Numbered from the stretch's first letter, positions 39,021 to 49,652 are shown. The stretch is DNA of 64,000 nt from Agitococcus sp. (GCA_030646715.1 JAUSLJ010000033.1:62001-126000); one strand, 5' to 3'. The notes: generated by a model not told the origin, from the letters alone. A program made the numbers and translations.

Positions 39021-41675
39021 CTACGCCAAATTCTGCTTCAACAACGCATCAATCGCCTGCAAACGTCGATTAACCCCGAGCTTGGCATAGATATTTTTGG
39101 TGTGTGTCTTAATCGTGCTCAACGATACACAAAGATTTTCGGCAATTTCTTGACTGGTTGCACCCGTGACAATATGGCGCGCCACTAAACGTTCTTTTTT
39201 ACTTAATAAGAACGTTTCAATATGCGAAAGGGCGATTTGCGAACTGCTTAAACTTTGCCCAATGGCATTCATTAATAACGACATTAACGGGTGGCGATAC
39301 ATCTCTTTCGCGAGTTTGTGCAACAGTGAGTTAATCGCAGGGGCTTCTTGGCTAAATAAACGGATAAACGGGTTATCGCCTGCAATAGTAATCGCGTGTT
39401 GAAGTGCAGCTAGGGCTTTAGGTGTAGAACCTTCGGCTTGCAAAGCCATGGACTTGAGAATTTGAATTTCAACCATCACTTTGGTGTGATGTCTAGGTTC
39501 GGCATGAAACCATAAGCGTGACAATAAATCTAAGGCTTCAGGCAAACGTTGGCAGGCAATAAAATATCGCGCTAACGATAAATATTCGGCTTCGCGCTCT
39601 AAAGCAAATTGCCCTTTTAACGGTAGTTGTGCGGCTTTTACCCAATCAGCAACTTTATCAATGCGTCCTTGGCTCAACCATAAATTGGCCAAACCTGCGG
39701 ATAACGGCGGCACTTCAACAACAAAACGACCCGAATAACGCATAAACGCGGCTTCGGAAGTGGCACTTAAAGGACTATCCAGATCGCCAAGGGCAATATG
39801 GGTTTGCGCTAACAGTACATGACCCCAAGAATTAAAATATTGCATTTGACCTGCGGAGGTCATGCTAATGCCTTTTTCCAGTTGTCGTTTGGCATTTAGT
39901 AAGTCATTTTGCTCATAAGCTAACTCCCCTAAGCCAATAAATAACATTCCGCACGCAGGAATATCTTGCCAGCCGAGACTTTCGCACTCATGTAAGGCCT
40001 TTTCGTAGCTGGCTTTCGCCGCTGCAAAATGTCCTTGTAATAAATGCGAGCGCGCTAAACCCAACGTAGCAAAAATGGGCACAATTAGGTTTTGTTTAGC
40101 ATCACTAATGCGGGTGTTTTCTTCAAATAGACGCTGGGATTTATCAAACTCACCTTGCGCGTAATAACAAAAACCTAAACATACTGAAGCGGCGCGATAC
40201 AGCACTCGCCCTGTGGTTAAAGAACTTAACGCATCCATCACCGACGTCATGGCGCGTTCAACATCGCCCGCTAAACATTGTTGACAGCTAGAAATTAATG
40301 CCAATTGGCCAAATAGGGTGCGTTCTTTACTACCAATTGCGGCATCTTGATAGCCTTCAAAACAAGCGGTGGCCGCCCGCACATGGCGTTCCACTTCGGG
40401 CAAGTTATCTGTCACTAAGCCGGCCCATGCACACAACATTGACAATTTTGGATGACGCGCTAATAAATCAGGAGGCAATTGCTCCGCCCAAGTTAACGCA
40501 GTGGTAAAGCGACCCAAAGAAAATAATTTGCCACTATGGTCTTCCATTAACGCCGCAGCATATTCGTAATCGCCTGCTTTAATGCTGTGTTGAATAGCTT
40601 CGGCAAATAAACCATTGTCGCTACACCAGCGGCTTGCTCGATGATGAATGGTTTTTACCAGCTCAGGTTGGGCATCATACAAACGCGTTTTTAATAACGA
40701 GGCAAATAAATGGTGATAACGATACCAAATACGTTTATGGTCTAAACTGGTGATAAACATATTGGTACGTTCAAGCTCATCCATTAACTGACGGCTATCA
40801 TGTTGCAAGCGCACGGCATCGCACAACGGCGCATTGAGTTGTTGTAACAGGCAAGTTTGTAATAAAAACTGTTGGATATTAGCAGGAAGATGACGTAGCA
40901 CTTCATCCATCAAAAAATCGGTAATATGACGGTCGTCACCCGCAAAGCTCTGAATAAAGTTTTTTTTGTCGTGGGTGTTGTGCAGCGATAAGGCCGCTAA
41001 TTGTAAACCTGCAATCCAGCCTTCGGTTCGGGTTTCCAATGTTGCTAATAAAGACGGCGACAAATCTAAATCCATCGCCTCATTACAAAATTGTGCGACT
41101 TCTTCCTCATTAAAACGCAAATCTTCGGTATAAAATTCGGTCAATTGTCGTTGTGCGCGTAGCCGTGATAAAGAAAAAGACGGTGTATTTCGGCTGGTTA
41201 ATAATAGATGTAAATTTGCGGGTTGATGCTCAACAATAAATGCCAGCGTTTCGTGAATGCTGCTGTGATGCAAGCAATGCAAATCATCCAAAATGAGGTA
41301 CACAGGTTCAGGTAAACGGCATAATTCATTGACTAAGGAGCGAATTAAGCCTGTTGCTGAAGGTAATTGTGTCGTCGCTAAACTGGTGGCGATGGCTTGA
41401 GCAAATTCAGGAAATTGCGTTTGAATGGCACTGATAAAGTGCAGCATAAATTGGCTGGGGTCGTTATCGTTATTATCAAGCGATAGCCACGCGGTACGCA
41501 GCGAGGTGTTACGCGCCCAAGTGCTTAATAAAGTCGTTTTGCCATAACCCGCAGGCGCGCAAACCAAGGTAATGCGGGTGGGTTGAGCAGGCAACATCAG
41601 GCGAGTACGCTGAATCGTATGAGTATGATTTTCAGGAATGACTAACTTTGTCGAAAGTATATAGTCCATCGCCAT
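39021..41675 (-). CDS. MalT-like LuxR-family ATP-dependent regulator
   Basis: An 884-residue signal-transduction ATPase with numerous associated domains (STAND). The N-terminal Walker A is APAGYGKTTLL near residues 40-50, followed by LVILDDLH-type Walker B (VYLILDDLHCL), TSRNTPSF and the winged segment. Residues about 340-780 are TPR-like helical repeats, and the C-terminal 65 residues are a LuxR helix-turn-helix (LSKKERLVARHIVTGATSQEIAENLCVSLSTIKTHTKNIYAKLGV). An in-frame ATG at 41669 is an alternative start. The inducer is unknown. It stands alone, so the target operon cannot be named from context; the lipase 1 kb upstream on the same strand is a candidate only. Confidence 0.92.
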   Translation of the reverse strand: MAMDYILSTKLVIPENHTHTIQRTRLMLPAQPTRITLVCAPAGYGKTTLLSTWARNTSLRTAWLSLDNNDNDPSQFMLHFISAIQTQFPEFAQAIATSLATTQLPSATGLIRSLVNELCRLPEPVYLILDDLHCLHHSSIHETLAFIVEHQPANLHLLLTSRNTPSFSLSRLRAQRQLTEFYTEDLRFNEEEVAQFCNEAMDLDLSPSLLATLETRTEGWIAGLQLAALSLHNTHDKKNFIQSFAGDDRHITDFLMDEVLRHLPANIQQFLLQTCLLQQLNAPLCDAVRLQHDSRQLMDELERTNMFITSLDHKRIWYRYHHLFASLLKTRLYDAQPELVKTIHHRASRWCSDNGLFAEAIQHSIKAGDYEYAAALMEDHSGKLFSLGRFTTALTWAEQLPPDLLARHPKLSMLCAWAGLVTDNLPEVERHVRAATACFEGYQDAAIGSKERTLFGQLALISSCQQCLAGDVERAMTSVMDALSSLTTGRVLYRAASVCLGFCYYAQGEFDKSQRLFEENTRISDAKQNLIVPIFATLGLARSHLLQGHFAAAKASYEKALHECESLGWQDIPACGMLFIGLGELAYEQNDLLNAKRQLEKGISMTSAGQMQYFNSWGHVLLAQTHIALGDLDSPLSATSEAAFMRYSGRFVVEVPPLSAGLANLWLSQGRIDKVADWVKAAQLPLKGQFALEREAEYLSLARYFIACQRLPEALDLLSRLWFHAEPRHHTKVMVEIQILKSMALQAEGSTPKALAALQHAITIAGDNPFIRLFSQEAPAINSLLHKLAKEMYRHPLMSLLMNAIGQSLSSSQIALSHIETFLLSKKERLVARHIVTGATSQEIAENLCVSLSTIKTHTKNIYAKLGVNRRLQAIDALLKQNLA

Positions 41676-41697
41676 GATTCAAGAGTCCAGCATTTTA

Positions 41698-41800
41698 GGA
41701 CTTACGCCGTTATCGCTTTATTTGAAATCCTCCCTCTTTTTAAAAGAAGGGTTAGGGGAGATTCACAAAATGCGCTAATCGAGGTTCGAAGCGTAAATCC
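41698..41800. repeat. MITE-like element (family 2) with an internal family-1 hairpin
   Basis: GGACTTACGC (41698-41707) and GCGTAAATCC (41791-41800) bound a 103-bp element. It shares GTTATCGCTT near its left end and TTCACAAAA-GCGCTAATCG near its right end with the element at 16148-16244. Between them sits an AAATCCTCCCTC...GGGGAGATT palindrome of the family-1 type. Confidence 0.75.
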
Positions 41801-42001
41801 AAGTTTGTTATTTTATTTTTGTAATTTTAAGCTGTTAATAAATGCTGTAAATAGCACAATCATTAACCGTTGCGGGATTATCTTGTTTTTCGTCGGCAAT
41901 TTAATGTGAATTAACGACAATCCGATGAATGGTATGGAAAATAGCCAAATGAGTTTGTAAAGAGATGGAATTGTGATGGGGCTTGATGGGTGAAGCGGTA
42001 G
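41801..42001. other. Noncoding stretch between MalT-like gene and lipase
   Basis: An A/T-rich part of the 365-nt gap. A 71-codon minus-strand frame here has a composition unlike protein and no ribosome binding site. I see no promoter or RNA feature that I can support. Confidence 0.5.
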
Positions 42002-42020
42002 GGGCGTGAGGATCACGCCC
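42002..42020. terminator. Hairpin at the 3' end of the lipase gene
   Basis: Stem GGGCGTGA (42002-42009) and TCACGCCC (42013-42020) with a 3-nt loop, 21 nt past the lipase stop. No strong T-run follows on the minus strand, so the terminator call is moderate. Confidence 0.55.
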
Positions 42021-42040
42021 TTATACACGGTACGTTTAGT

Positions 42041-42997
42041 TTATAAGCCAGCTGCTTGTAAACGGTTAGCGTGAGTACGATAAATCGACTTAGGGTTAGT
42101 TTCTAACAAGTTAATGATACCAAAGAAGCCATTGACTGCATCCAAATGGTTATTGGCATAATCAGCACGAATCACTTTACCTAAACGTTGTGAACAGGTG
42201 CTGACTAAACCGTCGTTAGCATCGCCAGTAAACAAAAATGCCGACGATAACAGTTTGATACCTGCATCTAATGGGTCAAGAATGTTAGTGAGTTGACGTG
42301 CGCCGCCCCATGAGTAGTATTTAACGGGATAAGTGACATTGTTTTTAACGTAGTTAACGCTATACGCGCCTTCGCCACATGCACTGGGTACGCCGCCGCC
42401 GTATGTGGCGTTAAATTTCGTCAAGCCATTGCTTGTTAAGCTATCCAACGCATTTAACGAGCTTTGGTCTAAGTTAGGTGTGCCATAAGCAAAGGTTAAG
42501 AACTTAGAAAGGCCATCGGCAACAAAGCCAAACACCGCAGAAGTGACCGTATTAGCAGGCGCAACTTTACGCACGATATCCGCCACGCGAGAGCCTTTAT
42601 TAACGCCATTGACGCTGGTGACAGAAGCCACTAAATCAGGGCGTACTTTCGCTGCGTAACGCGCAGTTGGGCTGCCTTGGCTGTGGCCAATTAAGTTGAA
42701 TTTGGCATAACCGTTAATGGCTTTTAAGGTCAGCATTTCATTGATGAGTTGCTCGCCACGTAATTCGTTGCTACCGACGGCTGAAACCGTAGCCACATGA
42801 ACTTTGGCGCCTTCACTGCTTAATGACGAAGGGATTTGATAGAAGTAATCTGCACCCATGAAGTTTTTGAAGCCCAAAATACCGTGTACTAATAACACAG
42901 GATATTTAGTGGTGGTGTAGCCCGCATTAGCAGCAGGAGCAGTCACCAATAAAGAGCTGGCAAGGGCGATAGCACTTAAACTGAGTAGTTTTTTCAT
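42041..42997 (-). CDS. Secreted triacylglycerol lipase (family I)
   Basis: A 318-residue secreted lipase from ATG 42997; an upstream frame to 43051 adds residues before the signal peptide. The signal peptide is AIALASSLLVTAPAANA. The oxyanion region is VLLVHGILG, the nucleophile is in LIGHSQGS, the Asp in TGDANDGLVSTCS and the His in NNHLDAVN. Two Cys (SACGEG and STCSQR) could form the disulfide typical of Pseudomonas-type lipases. Family I.1/I.2 enzymes usually need a dedicated foldase (Lif) encoded next door; none is present within the window, which is a point to check. Convergent or tandem partners are absent. Confidence 0.92.
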   Translation of the reverse strand: MKKLLSLSAIALASSLLVTAPAANAGYTTTKYPVLLVHGILGFKNFMGADYFYQIPSSLSSEGAKVHVATVSAVGSNELRGEQLINEMLTLKAINGYAKFNLIGHSQGSPTARYAAKVRPDLVASVTSVNGVNKGSRVADIVRKVAPANTVTSAVFGFVADGLSKFLTFAYGTPNLDQSSLNALDSLTSNGLTKFNATYGGGVPSACGEGAYSVNYVKNNVTYPVKYYSWGGARQLTNILDPLDAGIKLLSSAFLFTGDANDGLVSTCSQRLGKVIRADYANNHLDAVNGFFGIINLLETNPKSIYRTHANRLQAAGL

Positions 42998-43285
42998 AGT
43001 CGTGATGTCCGTGTTTATGGTTGTTTTGATTTTTTCTGACGCTCTCGTCACGCAATGTATGGCCGTGCAAGAGTGTTCCGTGGTTGCTATAGTCGGCTAA
43101 ACCTGAGGGTCTGCACATCATCCTTTAGGGTGAAAATAAGGATGAAAAAAAGGATGAATGAGGAAAAAGAGTGGATGCGCATTAAGTTTAGGCGCGGGAA
43201 AACCATTAGTCGCTTTTCTTTTGGCAAAGCATCGGCAAGCGTTGGACATTTGCGCTGTTTTTCCGTAGAATCGCGCAAATTTTCT

Positions 43286-43351
43286 AAGCGAGAAGCACTG
43301 ACAGCGGGATAGCAACAATCACCGTTGAGCCATTGTCTGTCTCGCTTTTTT
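43286..43351 (+). promoter_or_regulatory. Possible transcription attenuator in the carA leader
   Basis: AAGCGAGA (43286-43293) pairs with TCTCGCTT (43340-43347), running straight into six Ts (43346-43351). Inside, GACAG (43300-43304) can pair with CTGTC and ACAAT (43315-43319) with ATTGT, giving an interrupted long hairpin. It ends 18 nt before the carA ribosome binding site. The rest of the 382-nt gap from 42998 shows only short direct repeats (AGGATGAA). Confidence 0.5.
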
Positions 43352-43379
43352 GTACGCAAAACCCAGCGCGGAGGTTCGT

Positions 43380-44510
43380 TTGAGTAAGCCCGCCCTTTTA
43401 GCCCTAGCAGATGGAAGTGTTTTTCGGGGTATCGCCATTGGAGCTGACGGCAGCACCAGCGGCGAAGTCGTTTTTAATACCGCCTTAACAGGCTATCAAG
43501 AAATTCTCACCGACCCATCGTATTGCCAACAAATCGTCACTTTGACTTATCCTCATATTGGTAATACAGGTATCAATAGTGAAGATGAAGAAGCGTCCAA
43601 GTTATGGGCAGCAGGGTTAATCATTCGTGATTTACCGTTACTAGCCAGTAATTTCCGTAGCCAAGAAACTTTGTCTGATTATTTAAAACGTCATGGTATT
43701 GTCGGTATTGCTGATATCGATACTCGTCGTTTAACTCGTATCTTGCGGGAAAAGGGCGCGCAAAATGGCTGTATCGTCGCTGGAGACAACATCGACGAAG
43801 CTGCTGCACTTGCCCAAGCGCGTGCTTTTGGCGGCTTAAAAGGTGCTGATTTGGCGAAAGTGGTTTCGGTTACCGATAACTACTCATGGGCAGAAGGTTC
43901 ATGGCAGTTAGGTAAAGGCCACGTCACGCCAAGTGCTGCGCCACGTTTTAAAGTCGTTGCCTATGATTTTGGTGTTAAACGCAACATTTTAAGAATGTTG
44001 GTTGATAGAGGCTGTGAAGTCACCGTTGTGCCTGCGCAAACGCCAGCCGATGTGGTTTTAGCGATGAATCCAGACGGTATTTTCCTTTCCAATGGTCCTG
44101 GCGATCCTGAGCCATGTACCTACGCCATTAAAGCAATTGAACAATATCTGACCACGGATATTCCTGTATTCGGTATTTGTTTAGGCCACCAATTATTGGC
44201 TTTAGCATCTGGTGCAAAAACCTTAAAAATGAAGTTTGGCCATCATGGTGCAAATCATCCTGTGCAAGATTTAGACTCTGGACGGGTGATGATCACTAGC
44301 CAAAATCACGGTTTTGCCGTAGATGAAACGACCTTACCAGCGAATTTACGCGCCACACATAAATCGTTATTTGATGGCTCGTTGCAAGGTATTCATCGCA
44401 CCGACAAGCCCGCGTTTAGCTTTCAAGGACACCCTGAAGCTGCGCCTGGCCCACATGATGCCGATGCCTTGTTTGACCACTTTATTGATTTAATGGCTGC
44501 ACGTACCTAA
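43380..44510 (+). CDS. carA: Carbamoyl-phosphate synthase, small (glutaminase) subunit
   Basis: A 376-residue subunit that supplies ammonia from glutamine to CarB for arginine and pyrimidine synthesis. A TTG start at 43380 is chosen because GGAGG lies five nt upstream and the protein then begins [17 protein letters not shown] as expected. The N-terminal domain has [17 protein letters not shown]. The glutaminase domain has [20 protein letters not shown], the nucleophile Cys in [13 protein letters not shown], and the His/Glu pair in [13 protein letters not shown] possible attenuator precedes it; carB follows after a repeat. Confidence 0.97.
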   Translation: MSKPALLALADGSVFRGIAIGADGSTSGEVVFNTALTGYQEILTDPSYCQQIVTLTYPHIGNTGINSEDEEASKLWAAGLIIRDLPLLASNFRSQETLSDYLKRHGIVGIADIDTRRLTRILREKGAQNGCIVAGDNIDEAAALAQARAFGGLKGADLAKVVSVTDNYSWAEGSWQLGKGHVTPSAAPRFKVVAYDFGVKRNILRMLVDRGCEVTVVPAQTPADVVLAMNPDGIFLSNGPGDPEPCTYAIKAIEQYLTTDIPVFGICLGHQLLALASGAKTLKMKFGHHGANHPVQDLDSGRVMITSQNHGFAVDETTLPANLRATHKSLFDGSLQGIHRTDKPAFSFQGHPEAAPGPHDADALFDHFIDLMAART

Positions 44511-44511
44511 A

Positions 44512-44590
44512 ACCCTCACTCTAACTCTCTCTCCCTCGGGGAGAGAGAACCATGCCCCCTCTCCCTGAGGGAGAGGGTTGGGGTGAGGGC
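44512..44590. repeat. Double-hairpin repeat between carA and carB
   Basis: Outer ends CCCTCAC (44513-44519) and GTGAGGG (44583-44589) enclose two strong hairpins, CTCTCCCTCGGGGAGAG (about 44528-44544) and CCCTCTCCCTGAGGGAGAGGG (about 44557-44577). The core resembles CTCTCCCTGAGGGAGAG-type repeats common in proteobacterial genomes. It lies inside the operon and could modulate carB expression or mRNA stability. Confidence 0.85.
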
Positions 44591-44609
44591 TAGTTAACAC
44601 GAGAATATT

Positions 44610-47600
44610 ATGCCTAAGCGTACCGACCTAAAAAGCATTTTGATTATTGGCGCAGGCCCGATTGTGATTGGTCAAGCCTGTGAGTTTGACTATTCGGGCG
44701 CACAAGCGTGTAAAGCGCTGCGCGAAGAAGGCTACCGCGTTATTTTGGTCAACTCTAATCCAGCGACCATTATGACCGACCCTGCGATGGCGGACTCCAC
44801 GTACATTGAGCCGATTACATGGCAAACCGTCGCTAAAATCATCGAAAAAGAACGTCCTGATGCCTTGTTGCCAACGATGGGTGGCCAAACAGCATTAAAC
44901 TGCGCCTTAGATTTAGATAAGCATGGCGTGCTGGCTCAGTATAACGTTGAGTTAATTGGCGCGTCTAAAGATGCTATCAACAAGGCCGAAGACCGTAAAT
45001 TGTTTGACCAAGCGATGCGTAAAATCGGCTTAGAATGCCCACGCGCTGCGGTGGCGGGCAATATGCAGCAAGCCTTTGAAATTCAAGCGACTTTAGGTTT
45101 TCCTTGTATCATTCGTCCGTCATTTACCATGGGTGGTTCAGGTGGCGGTATTGCTTATAACCGTGAAGAGTTTGTCGAAATTTGCGAACGCGGTTTTGAT
45201 TTGTCTCCTACTAAAGAACTGCTCATTGATGAGTCGTTGATTGGTTGGAAAGAGTATGAAATGGAAGTCATACGCGATAAAAAAGACAATTGCATTATCA
45301 TCTGCGCTATTGAAAACTTTGACGCAATGGGCGTACATACAGGCGATTCGATTACCGTTGCTCCTGCCCAAACTTTGACCGACAAAGAATATCAAATCAT
45401 GCGTAACGCTTCTTTAGCGGTATTGCGTGAAATTGGTGTCGAAACAGGCGGTTCAAACGTCCAGTTTGGTATTGATCCAAAAACAGGTCGTATGGTCGTT
45501 ATTGAGATGAATCCGCGCGTTAGCCGTTCATCCGCGTTAGCATCCAAAGCCACAGGCTTTCCGATAGCCAAAGTCGCGGCTAAATTAGCGATTGGTTATA
45601 CCTTAGACGAGCTACAAAACGATATTACAGGCGGCAAAACCCCCGCGTCGTTTGAGCCGTCATTAGATTATGTCGTCACCAAAATTCCACGCTTTACCTT
45701 TGAAAAGTTCCCGCAAGCCGAACAGCGTTTAACCACGCAAATGAAATCGGTCGGTGAGGTGATGGCCATTGGCCGTACTTTCCAAGAATCCTTACAAAAA
45801 GCCTTACGTGGCTTAGAAGTCGGTTCTGACGGTTTTAATCCTAAAGTTCATGCCAACCAATCCGATGCTCAAGATATTTTGCGCCATGAGTTAAAAAACC
45901 CGGGCCCAGACCGTATTTGGTACATTGCCGATGCTTTCCGTTTAGGCATGACGTTGGAGCAAGTATACGAGTACTCCGCGGTTGACCCGTGGTTTTTGGT
46001 GCAGATTGAAGATATTGTTAATGCCGAAGCCAAAGTAAAACAACTGGGTTTTGCGGGCTGTACGCGTGACTGGTTACGCACCTTAAAACGTAAAGGTTTT
46101 GCTGATAGTCGCTTGGCACATTTGCTCGGTGTCAGCGAAAAACAATTGCGCAAAAAGCGTTGGGAATTAGGCGTTTATCCTACCTACAAACGGGTTGATA
46201 CCTGTGCGGCTGAGTTTGCTACCAGCACCGCTTATATGTATTCCACGTATGAAGAAGAGTGCGAATCACAACCGTCCAACCGTGACAAAATCATGGTGTT
46301 GGGTGGCGGCCCGAACCGTATTGGCCAAGGTATTGAGTTTGATTATTGCTGTGTGCATGCGGCGTTAGCGATGCGTGACGATGGTTATGAAACGATTATG
46401 GTTAACTGTAACCCTGAAACCGTTTCTACCGACTACGATACGTCTGACCGTTTGTATTTTGAGCCTGTGACTTTAGAAGATGTGCTCGAAATCGTCCGTA
46501 TCGAAAAGCCTAAAGGCGTGATTGTGCAATATGGTGGGCAAACCCCGTTAAAATTAGCGCGTGACCTTGAAGCGGCGGGTGTGCCTATATTGGGAACCAG
46601 TCCCGATGCCATTGACCGTGCCGAAGACCGTGAGCGTTTTCAGCAAATGGTTGAGCGTTTGAATTTACGTCAGCCACCAAACCGTACTGCCCGTAATGCC
46701 GAAGACGGTGTCCGTTTGGCCGATGAAATTGGTTATCCCTTAGTTGTGCGTCCATCTTACGTTTTAGGTGGTCGGGCGATGGAAATTGTTTATAACGAAG
46801 AAGAGTTACGTCGTTATATGCGCGATGCGGTGAAAGTTTCCAATGAATCTCCTGTATTGCTCGATCGTTTCTTAGATGATGCGATTGAAGTGGATGTCGA
46901 TTGTGTTTCTGACGGCGAACAAGTTGTTATTGGCGGCATTATGCAGCATATCGAACAAGCAGGTATTCACTCAGGTGATTCCGCGTGTTCCTTGCCGCCA
47001 TATGCCTTAGGTGAAGATGTACAAGCGATTATGCGTCAACAATCGGTAGACATGGCTTTAGAGCTCGGTGTTGTCGGTTTGATGAACGTACAGTTCGCGG
47101 TGAAAAACAACGAAGTCTATGTTTTAGAAGTCAATCCTCGTGCCTCGCGTACCGTGCCGTTTGTCTCCAAGTGTATTGGTGTGTCTTTAGCGAAAGTGGC
47201 TGCCCGTTGTATGGCGGGTCAAAGTTTAGCGAGCCAAAACTTTACCAAAGAAATCATTCCACCGTATTTTAGCGTTAAAGAAGCGGTGTTCCCGTTTGCT
47301 AAATTTCCTGGTGTAGACCCGATTTTAGGGCCAGAAATGAAATCGACAGGCGAAGTCATGGGTGTAGGTAAAACCTTTGGCGAAGCCTTCCACAAGGCGG
47401 TATTAGGCTCGAACGAAAAACTACCGACAGGCGGTTGTGCCTTTATTTCAGTGCGTGACTCTGACAAGGCGATATTGCCACAAATTGGCCGTGACTTGGT
47501 TGAGTTAGGTTTTAAACTGGTCGCCACAGGTGGAAGTCAGCGTATTTTGGCCGATGCAGGTGTACCCTGTAAACGTGTCAACAAGGTGACCGAAGGCCGC

Positions 47601-47855
47601 CCTCATGTGGTTGATATGCTCAAAAATGGTGAAATTAGTTTTATCATTAACACCACCGAAGGCAAACAAGCGCAACAAGACTCGTTCTCGATTCGCCGTA
47701 GTGCTTTGCAAGGTAAAGTGTATTACACCACCACCATTAGTGGTGCCAATGCCGTTTGCCAAGCCTTACAATCTTTGAGATTGAAAGGTGATTTGTCGGT
47801 GTGTCGTTTGCAAGATTTGCATCAGGAGTTGTCATTATGCAACGTTACCCTATGA
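44610..47855 (+). CDS. carB: Carbamoyl-phosphate synthase, large subunit
   Basis: A 1081-residue ATP-grasp enzyme with two homologous halves that make carboxyphosphate and carbamoyl phosphate. Visible are [18 protein letters not shown], the first grasp [13 protein letters not shown], the second half [18 protein letters not shown] with the [13 protein letters not shown] grasp, and the C-terminal MGS-like allosteric domain ([17 protein letters not shown]). Length is normal. Its last 19 nt overlap greA. Confidence 0.98.
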   Translation: MPKRTDLKSILIIGAGPIVIGQACEFDYSGAQACKALREEGYRVILVNSNPATIMTDPAMADSTYIEPITWQTVAKIIEKERPDALLPTMGGQTALNCALDLDKHGVLAQYNVELIGASKDAINKAEDRKLFDQAMRKIGLECPRAAVAGNMQQAFEIQATLGFPCIIRPSFTMGGSGGGIAYNREEFVEICERGFDLSPTKELLIDESLIGWKEYEMEVIRDKKDNCIIICAIENFDAMGVHTGDSITVAPAQTLTDKEYQIMRNASLAVLREIGVETGGSNVQFGIDPKTGRMVVIEMNPRVSRSSALASKATGFPIAKVAAKLAIGYTLDELQNDITGGKTPASFEPSLDYVVTKIPRFTFEKFPQAEQRLTTQMKSVGEVMAIGRTFQESLQKALRGLEVGSDGFNPKVHANQSDAQDILRHELKNPGPDRIWYIADAFRLGMTLEQVYEYSAVDPWFLVQIEDIVNAEAKVKQLGFAGCTRDWLRTLKRKGFADSRLAHLLGVSEKQLRKKRWELGVYPTYKRVDTCAAEFATSTAYMYSTYEEECESQPSNRDKIMVLGGGPNRIGQGIEFDYCCVHAALAMRDDGYETIMVNCNPETVSTDYDTSDRLYFEPVTLEDVLEIVRIEKPKGVIVQYGGQTPLKLARDLEAAGVPILGTSPDAIDRAEDRERFQQMVERLNLRQPPNRTARNAEDGVRLADEIGYPLVVRPSYVLGGRAMEIVYNEEELRRYMRDAVKVSNESPVLLDRFLDDAIEVDVDCVSDGEQVVIGGIMQHIEQAGIHSGDSACSLPPYALGEDVQAIMRQQSVDMALELGVVGLMNVQFAVKNNEVYVLEVNPRASRTVPFVSKCIGVSLAKVAARCMAGQSLASQNFTKEIIPPYFSVKEAVFPFAKFPGVDPILGPEMKSTGEVMGVGKTFGEAFHKAVLGSNEKLPTGGCAFISVRDSDKAILPQIGRDLVELGFKLVATGGSQRILADAGVPCKRVNKVTEGRPHVVDMLKNGEISFIINTTEGKQAQQDSFSIRRSALQGKVYYTTTISGANAVCQALQSLRLKGDLSVCRLQDLHQELSLCNVTL

Positions 47856-48313
47856 CGGTAGGCGGTGCGGAAGCCCTGCGTATTGAACTAGACCGTTTAA
47901 AAAATGTTGATCGCCCACGTATTACCGCTGCGATTGCCGAGGCACGCGCACACGGCGATTTGAAAGAAAATGCCGAATATCATGCCGCGCGTGAACAGCA
48001 AAGTTTTGCCGAAGGCCGTGTTAAAGATATTGAAGCGAAGCTATCCAACGTCCAAATTATTGACATTAGTAAGATGACCAATAATGGCAAAGTAATTTTT
48101 GGCGCGACGGTTGACATTGAAAACGTCAATACAGGCGAGCTAAAAACCTACCAAATCGTTGGCGAAGACGAAGCGAATATCAAACTCGGTAAAATATCGT
48201 CAGGTTCGCCGATTGCACGTGGTTTGATTGGTAAAGAAGAAGGCGATAGTGTAGTGATTACTACGCCTTCTGGTCAGATTGAGTATGAAATCAGCGAAGT
48301 GCGTTACGTTTAA
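47837..48313 (+). CDS. greA: Transcription elongation factor GreA
   Basis: A 158-residue factor that stimulates cleavage of backtracked RNA in RNA polymerase. Start ATG 47837 (AGGAG upstream) gives [22 protein letters not shown], matching the usual N-terminus; a longer frame from 47801 is rejected. The coiled coil carries the acidic tip around [18 protein letters not shown], and the globular end has [15 protein letters not shown]. It overlaps carB by 19 nt; carAB-greA is a known gammaproteobacterial gene order. Confidence 0.97.
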   Translation: MQRYPMTVGGAEALRIELDRLKNVDRPRITAAIAEARAHGDLKENAEYHAAREQQSFAEGRVKDIEAKLSNVQIIDISKMTNNGKVIFGATVDIENVNTGELKTYQIVGEDEANIKLGKISSGSPIARGLIGKEEGDSVVITTPSGQIEYEISEVRYV

Positions 48314-48342
48314 GTCGCAATAAATCGCTAGGCTTCACTATG

Positions 48343-48368
48343 AAAGGCGCATGATGCGCCTTTTTTAT
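48343..48368 (+). terminator. Intrinsic terminator of the car-greA operon
   Basis: AAAGGCGC (48343-48350) pairs with GCGCCTTT (48356-48363), followed by more Ts. Confidence 0.93.
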
Positions 48369-48482
48369 TGCTGGCTTTTAGGGGCATAAATTTGCTATTG
48401 TTGGCCGCTTATTAATCAAGCAAAATAACTAAAATAATAACGGCGTCACTAAGACGTTATTTGTGAGTGAACGGCCATAACG

Positions 48483-49652
48483 ATGAATAGAAATTCAGCC
48501 TTGCCTCAGGATGAGCAGTTTATTACTGAAGAACCCTCTAAGCCGCAAAGAACGCTTCTAAAGACCTTAGCCGATGCTGTGTTGGGTAAAAACCGTCAAC
48601 AACGCTTGCGTATTGCCCGCTCATTAATGGCGGCGATGGTGTTTTCAATTTGTGTTGGTGTGATTTTTTATCTGTCAGTGATCGGACAAATTATTCCGCA
48701 ACAAGGCGCGATTTTATCAGGATGTATCTTCGTATCTTGCGGCGGATTTTATATCGCCCTGCGCACAGGTTTTAACTTGCGCTTTGCCGAACCATCGCTG
48801 ACTTTACCGCAAACCCTTGCGGCATTGACATGGATTTGCGGCGCGTATGCCATCGGCAATGTCGCCCACGGTGGTACGTTGATGTTGTTTGCGCTGGTGC
48901 TGGTCTTTGCTATTTTCACTATGAGTATTCGCAGCTCAATTATCTCTGCCAGTTATGGTGTGATAGCAATGGCTGCAACAATGGTCTACAAAGTCATTAC
49001 CGAGCCAACCATCTATCCCCTGCAAGTAGAGTTGGCGTATTTTATCTTTGTCGCCACCATCATGCCCACCATTGCCTTACTGAGTATGCAAATCACACGA
49101 ATGCGTGATCGTATGAAGGCACAAAAAAAGGCACTGGAAGAAGCATTAATTCATATCGAAAAACTCGCCGCCCATGATGAACTGACAGGCTTAATCAATC
49201 GTCGTTACATGATGAAAGTATTAGACGACCATGCTTCACGCCAAAAACGTAAAGCGATTGGCTTTTCGATAGCAATGCTCGATTTGGATCATTTTAAAAA
49301 TATTAATGATACATGGGGGCATGCTGTGGGCGATGATGTGCTCCATGGTTTTGCCGAAGCGGCGACTAAAACACTGCGGGAATGTGACGTTCTTAGTCGA
49401 TGGGGTGGCGAAGAATTTTTATTGTTGATGCCTGAAACCAACAACGGCAACCCCAATACCGGGCTTGAGCGTTTACGCACGGTATTGGCGGCCTTGGTTT
49501 TAAGCCCAAATGCGCCCGATTTGCGTGTTACTTTTTCGGTAGGTTTAACCAGTTACCAGCAAGGTGAATCAATTAGTGACACTATACATCGTGCTGATAA
49601 ATCGCTGTATGAAGCGAAGGCGGGGGGAAGGAATCGGACGGTGGTGGGTTAG
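48483..49652 (+). CDS. Membrane-bound diguanylate cyclase
   Basis: A 389-residue protein with about six hydrophobic segments between residues 45 and 200 forming an unclassified membrane sensor, a short coiled coil (MKAQKKALEEALIHIEKLA) and a C-terminal GGDEF domain: DELTGLINRRYMMKVLDDHA, MLDLDHFKNINDTWGHAVGD and GGEEF at 308-312. An RxxD inhibitory site (RECD) lies five residues before it. Catalytic residues are intact. Encoded alone after the greA terminator; signal unknown. Confidence 0.94.
   Translation: MNRNSALPQDEQFITEEPSKPQRTLLKTLADAVLGKNRQQRLRIARSLMAAMVFSICVGVIFYLSVIGQIIPQQGAILSGCIFVSCGGFYIALRTGFNLRFAEPSLTLPQTLAALTWICGAYAIGNVAHGGTLMLFALVLVFAIFTMSIRSSIISASYGVIAMAATMVYKVITEPTIYPLQVELAYFIFVATIMPTIALLSMQITRMRDRMKAQKKALEEALIHIEKLAAHDELTGLINRRYMMKVLDDHASRQKRKAIGFSIAMLDLDHFKNINDTWGHAVGDDVLHGFAEAATKTLRECDVLSRWGGEEFLLLMPETNNGNPNTGLERLRTVLAALVLSPNAPDLRVTFSVGLTSYQQGESISDTIHRADKSLYEAKAGGRNRTVVG

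Noticed and set aside
41813-42028. 71-codon minus-strand frame downstream of the MalT-like gene
   Set aside because: Composition follows A/T-rich noncoding sequence and a terminator hairpin; no start signal.
43055-43359. Several short frames on both strands in the carA leader
   Set aside because: They overlap each other and the proposed attenuator; none has a convincing ribosome site or protein-like composition. A leader peptide cannot be excluded but is not supported.
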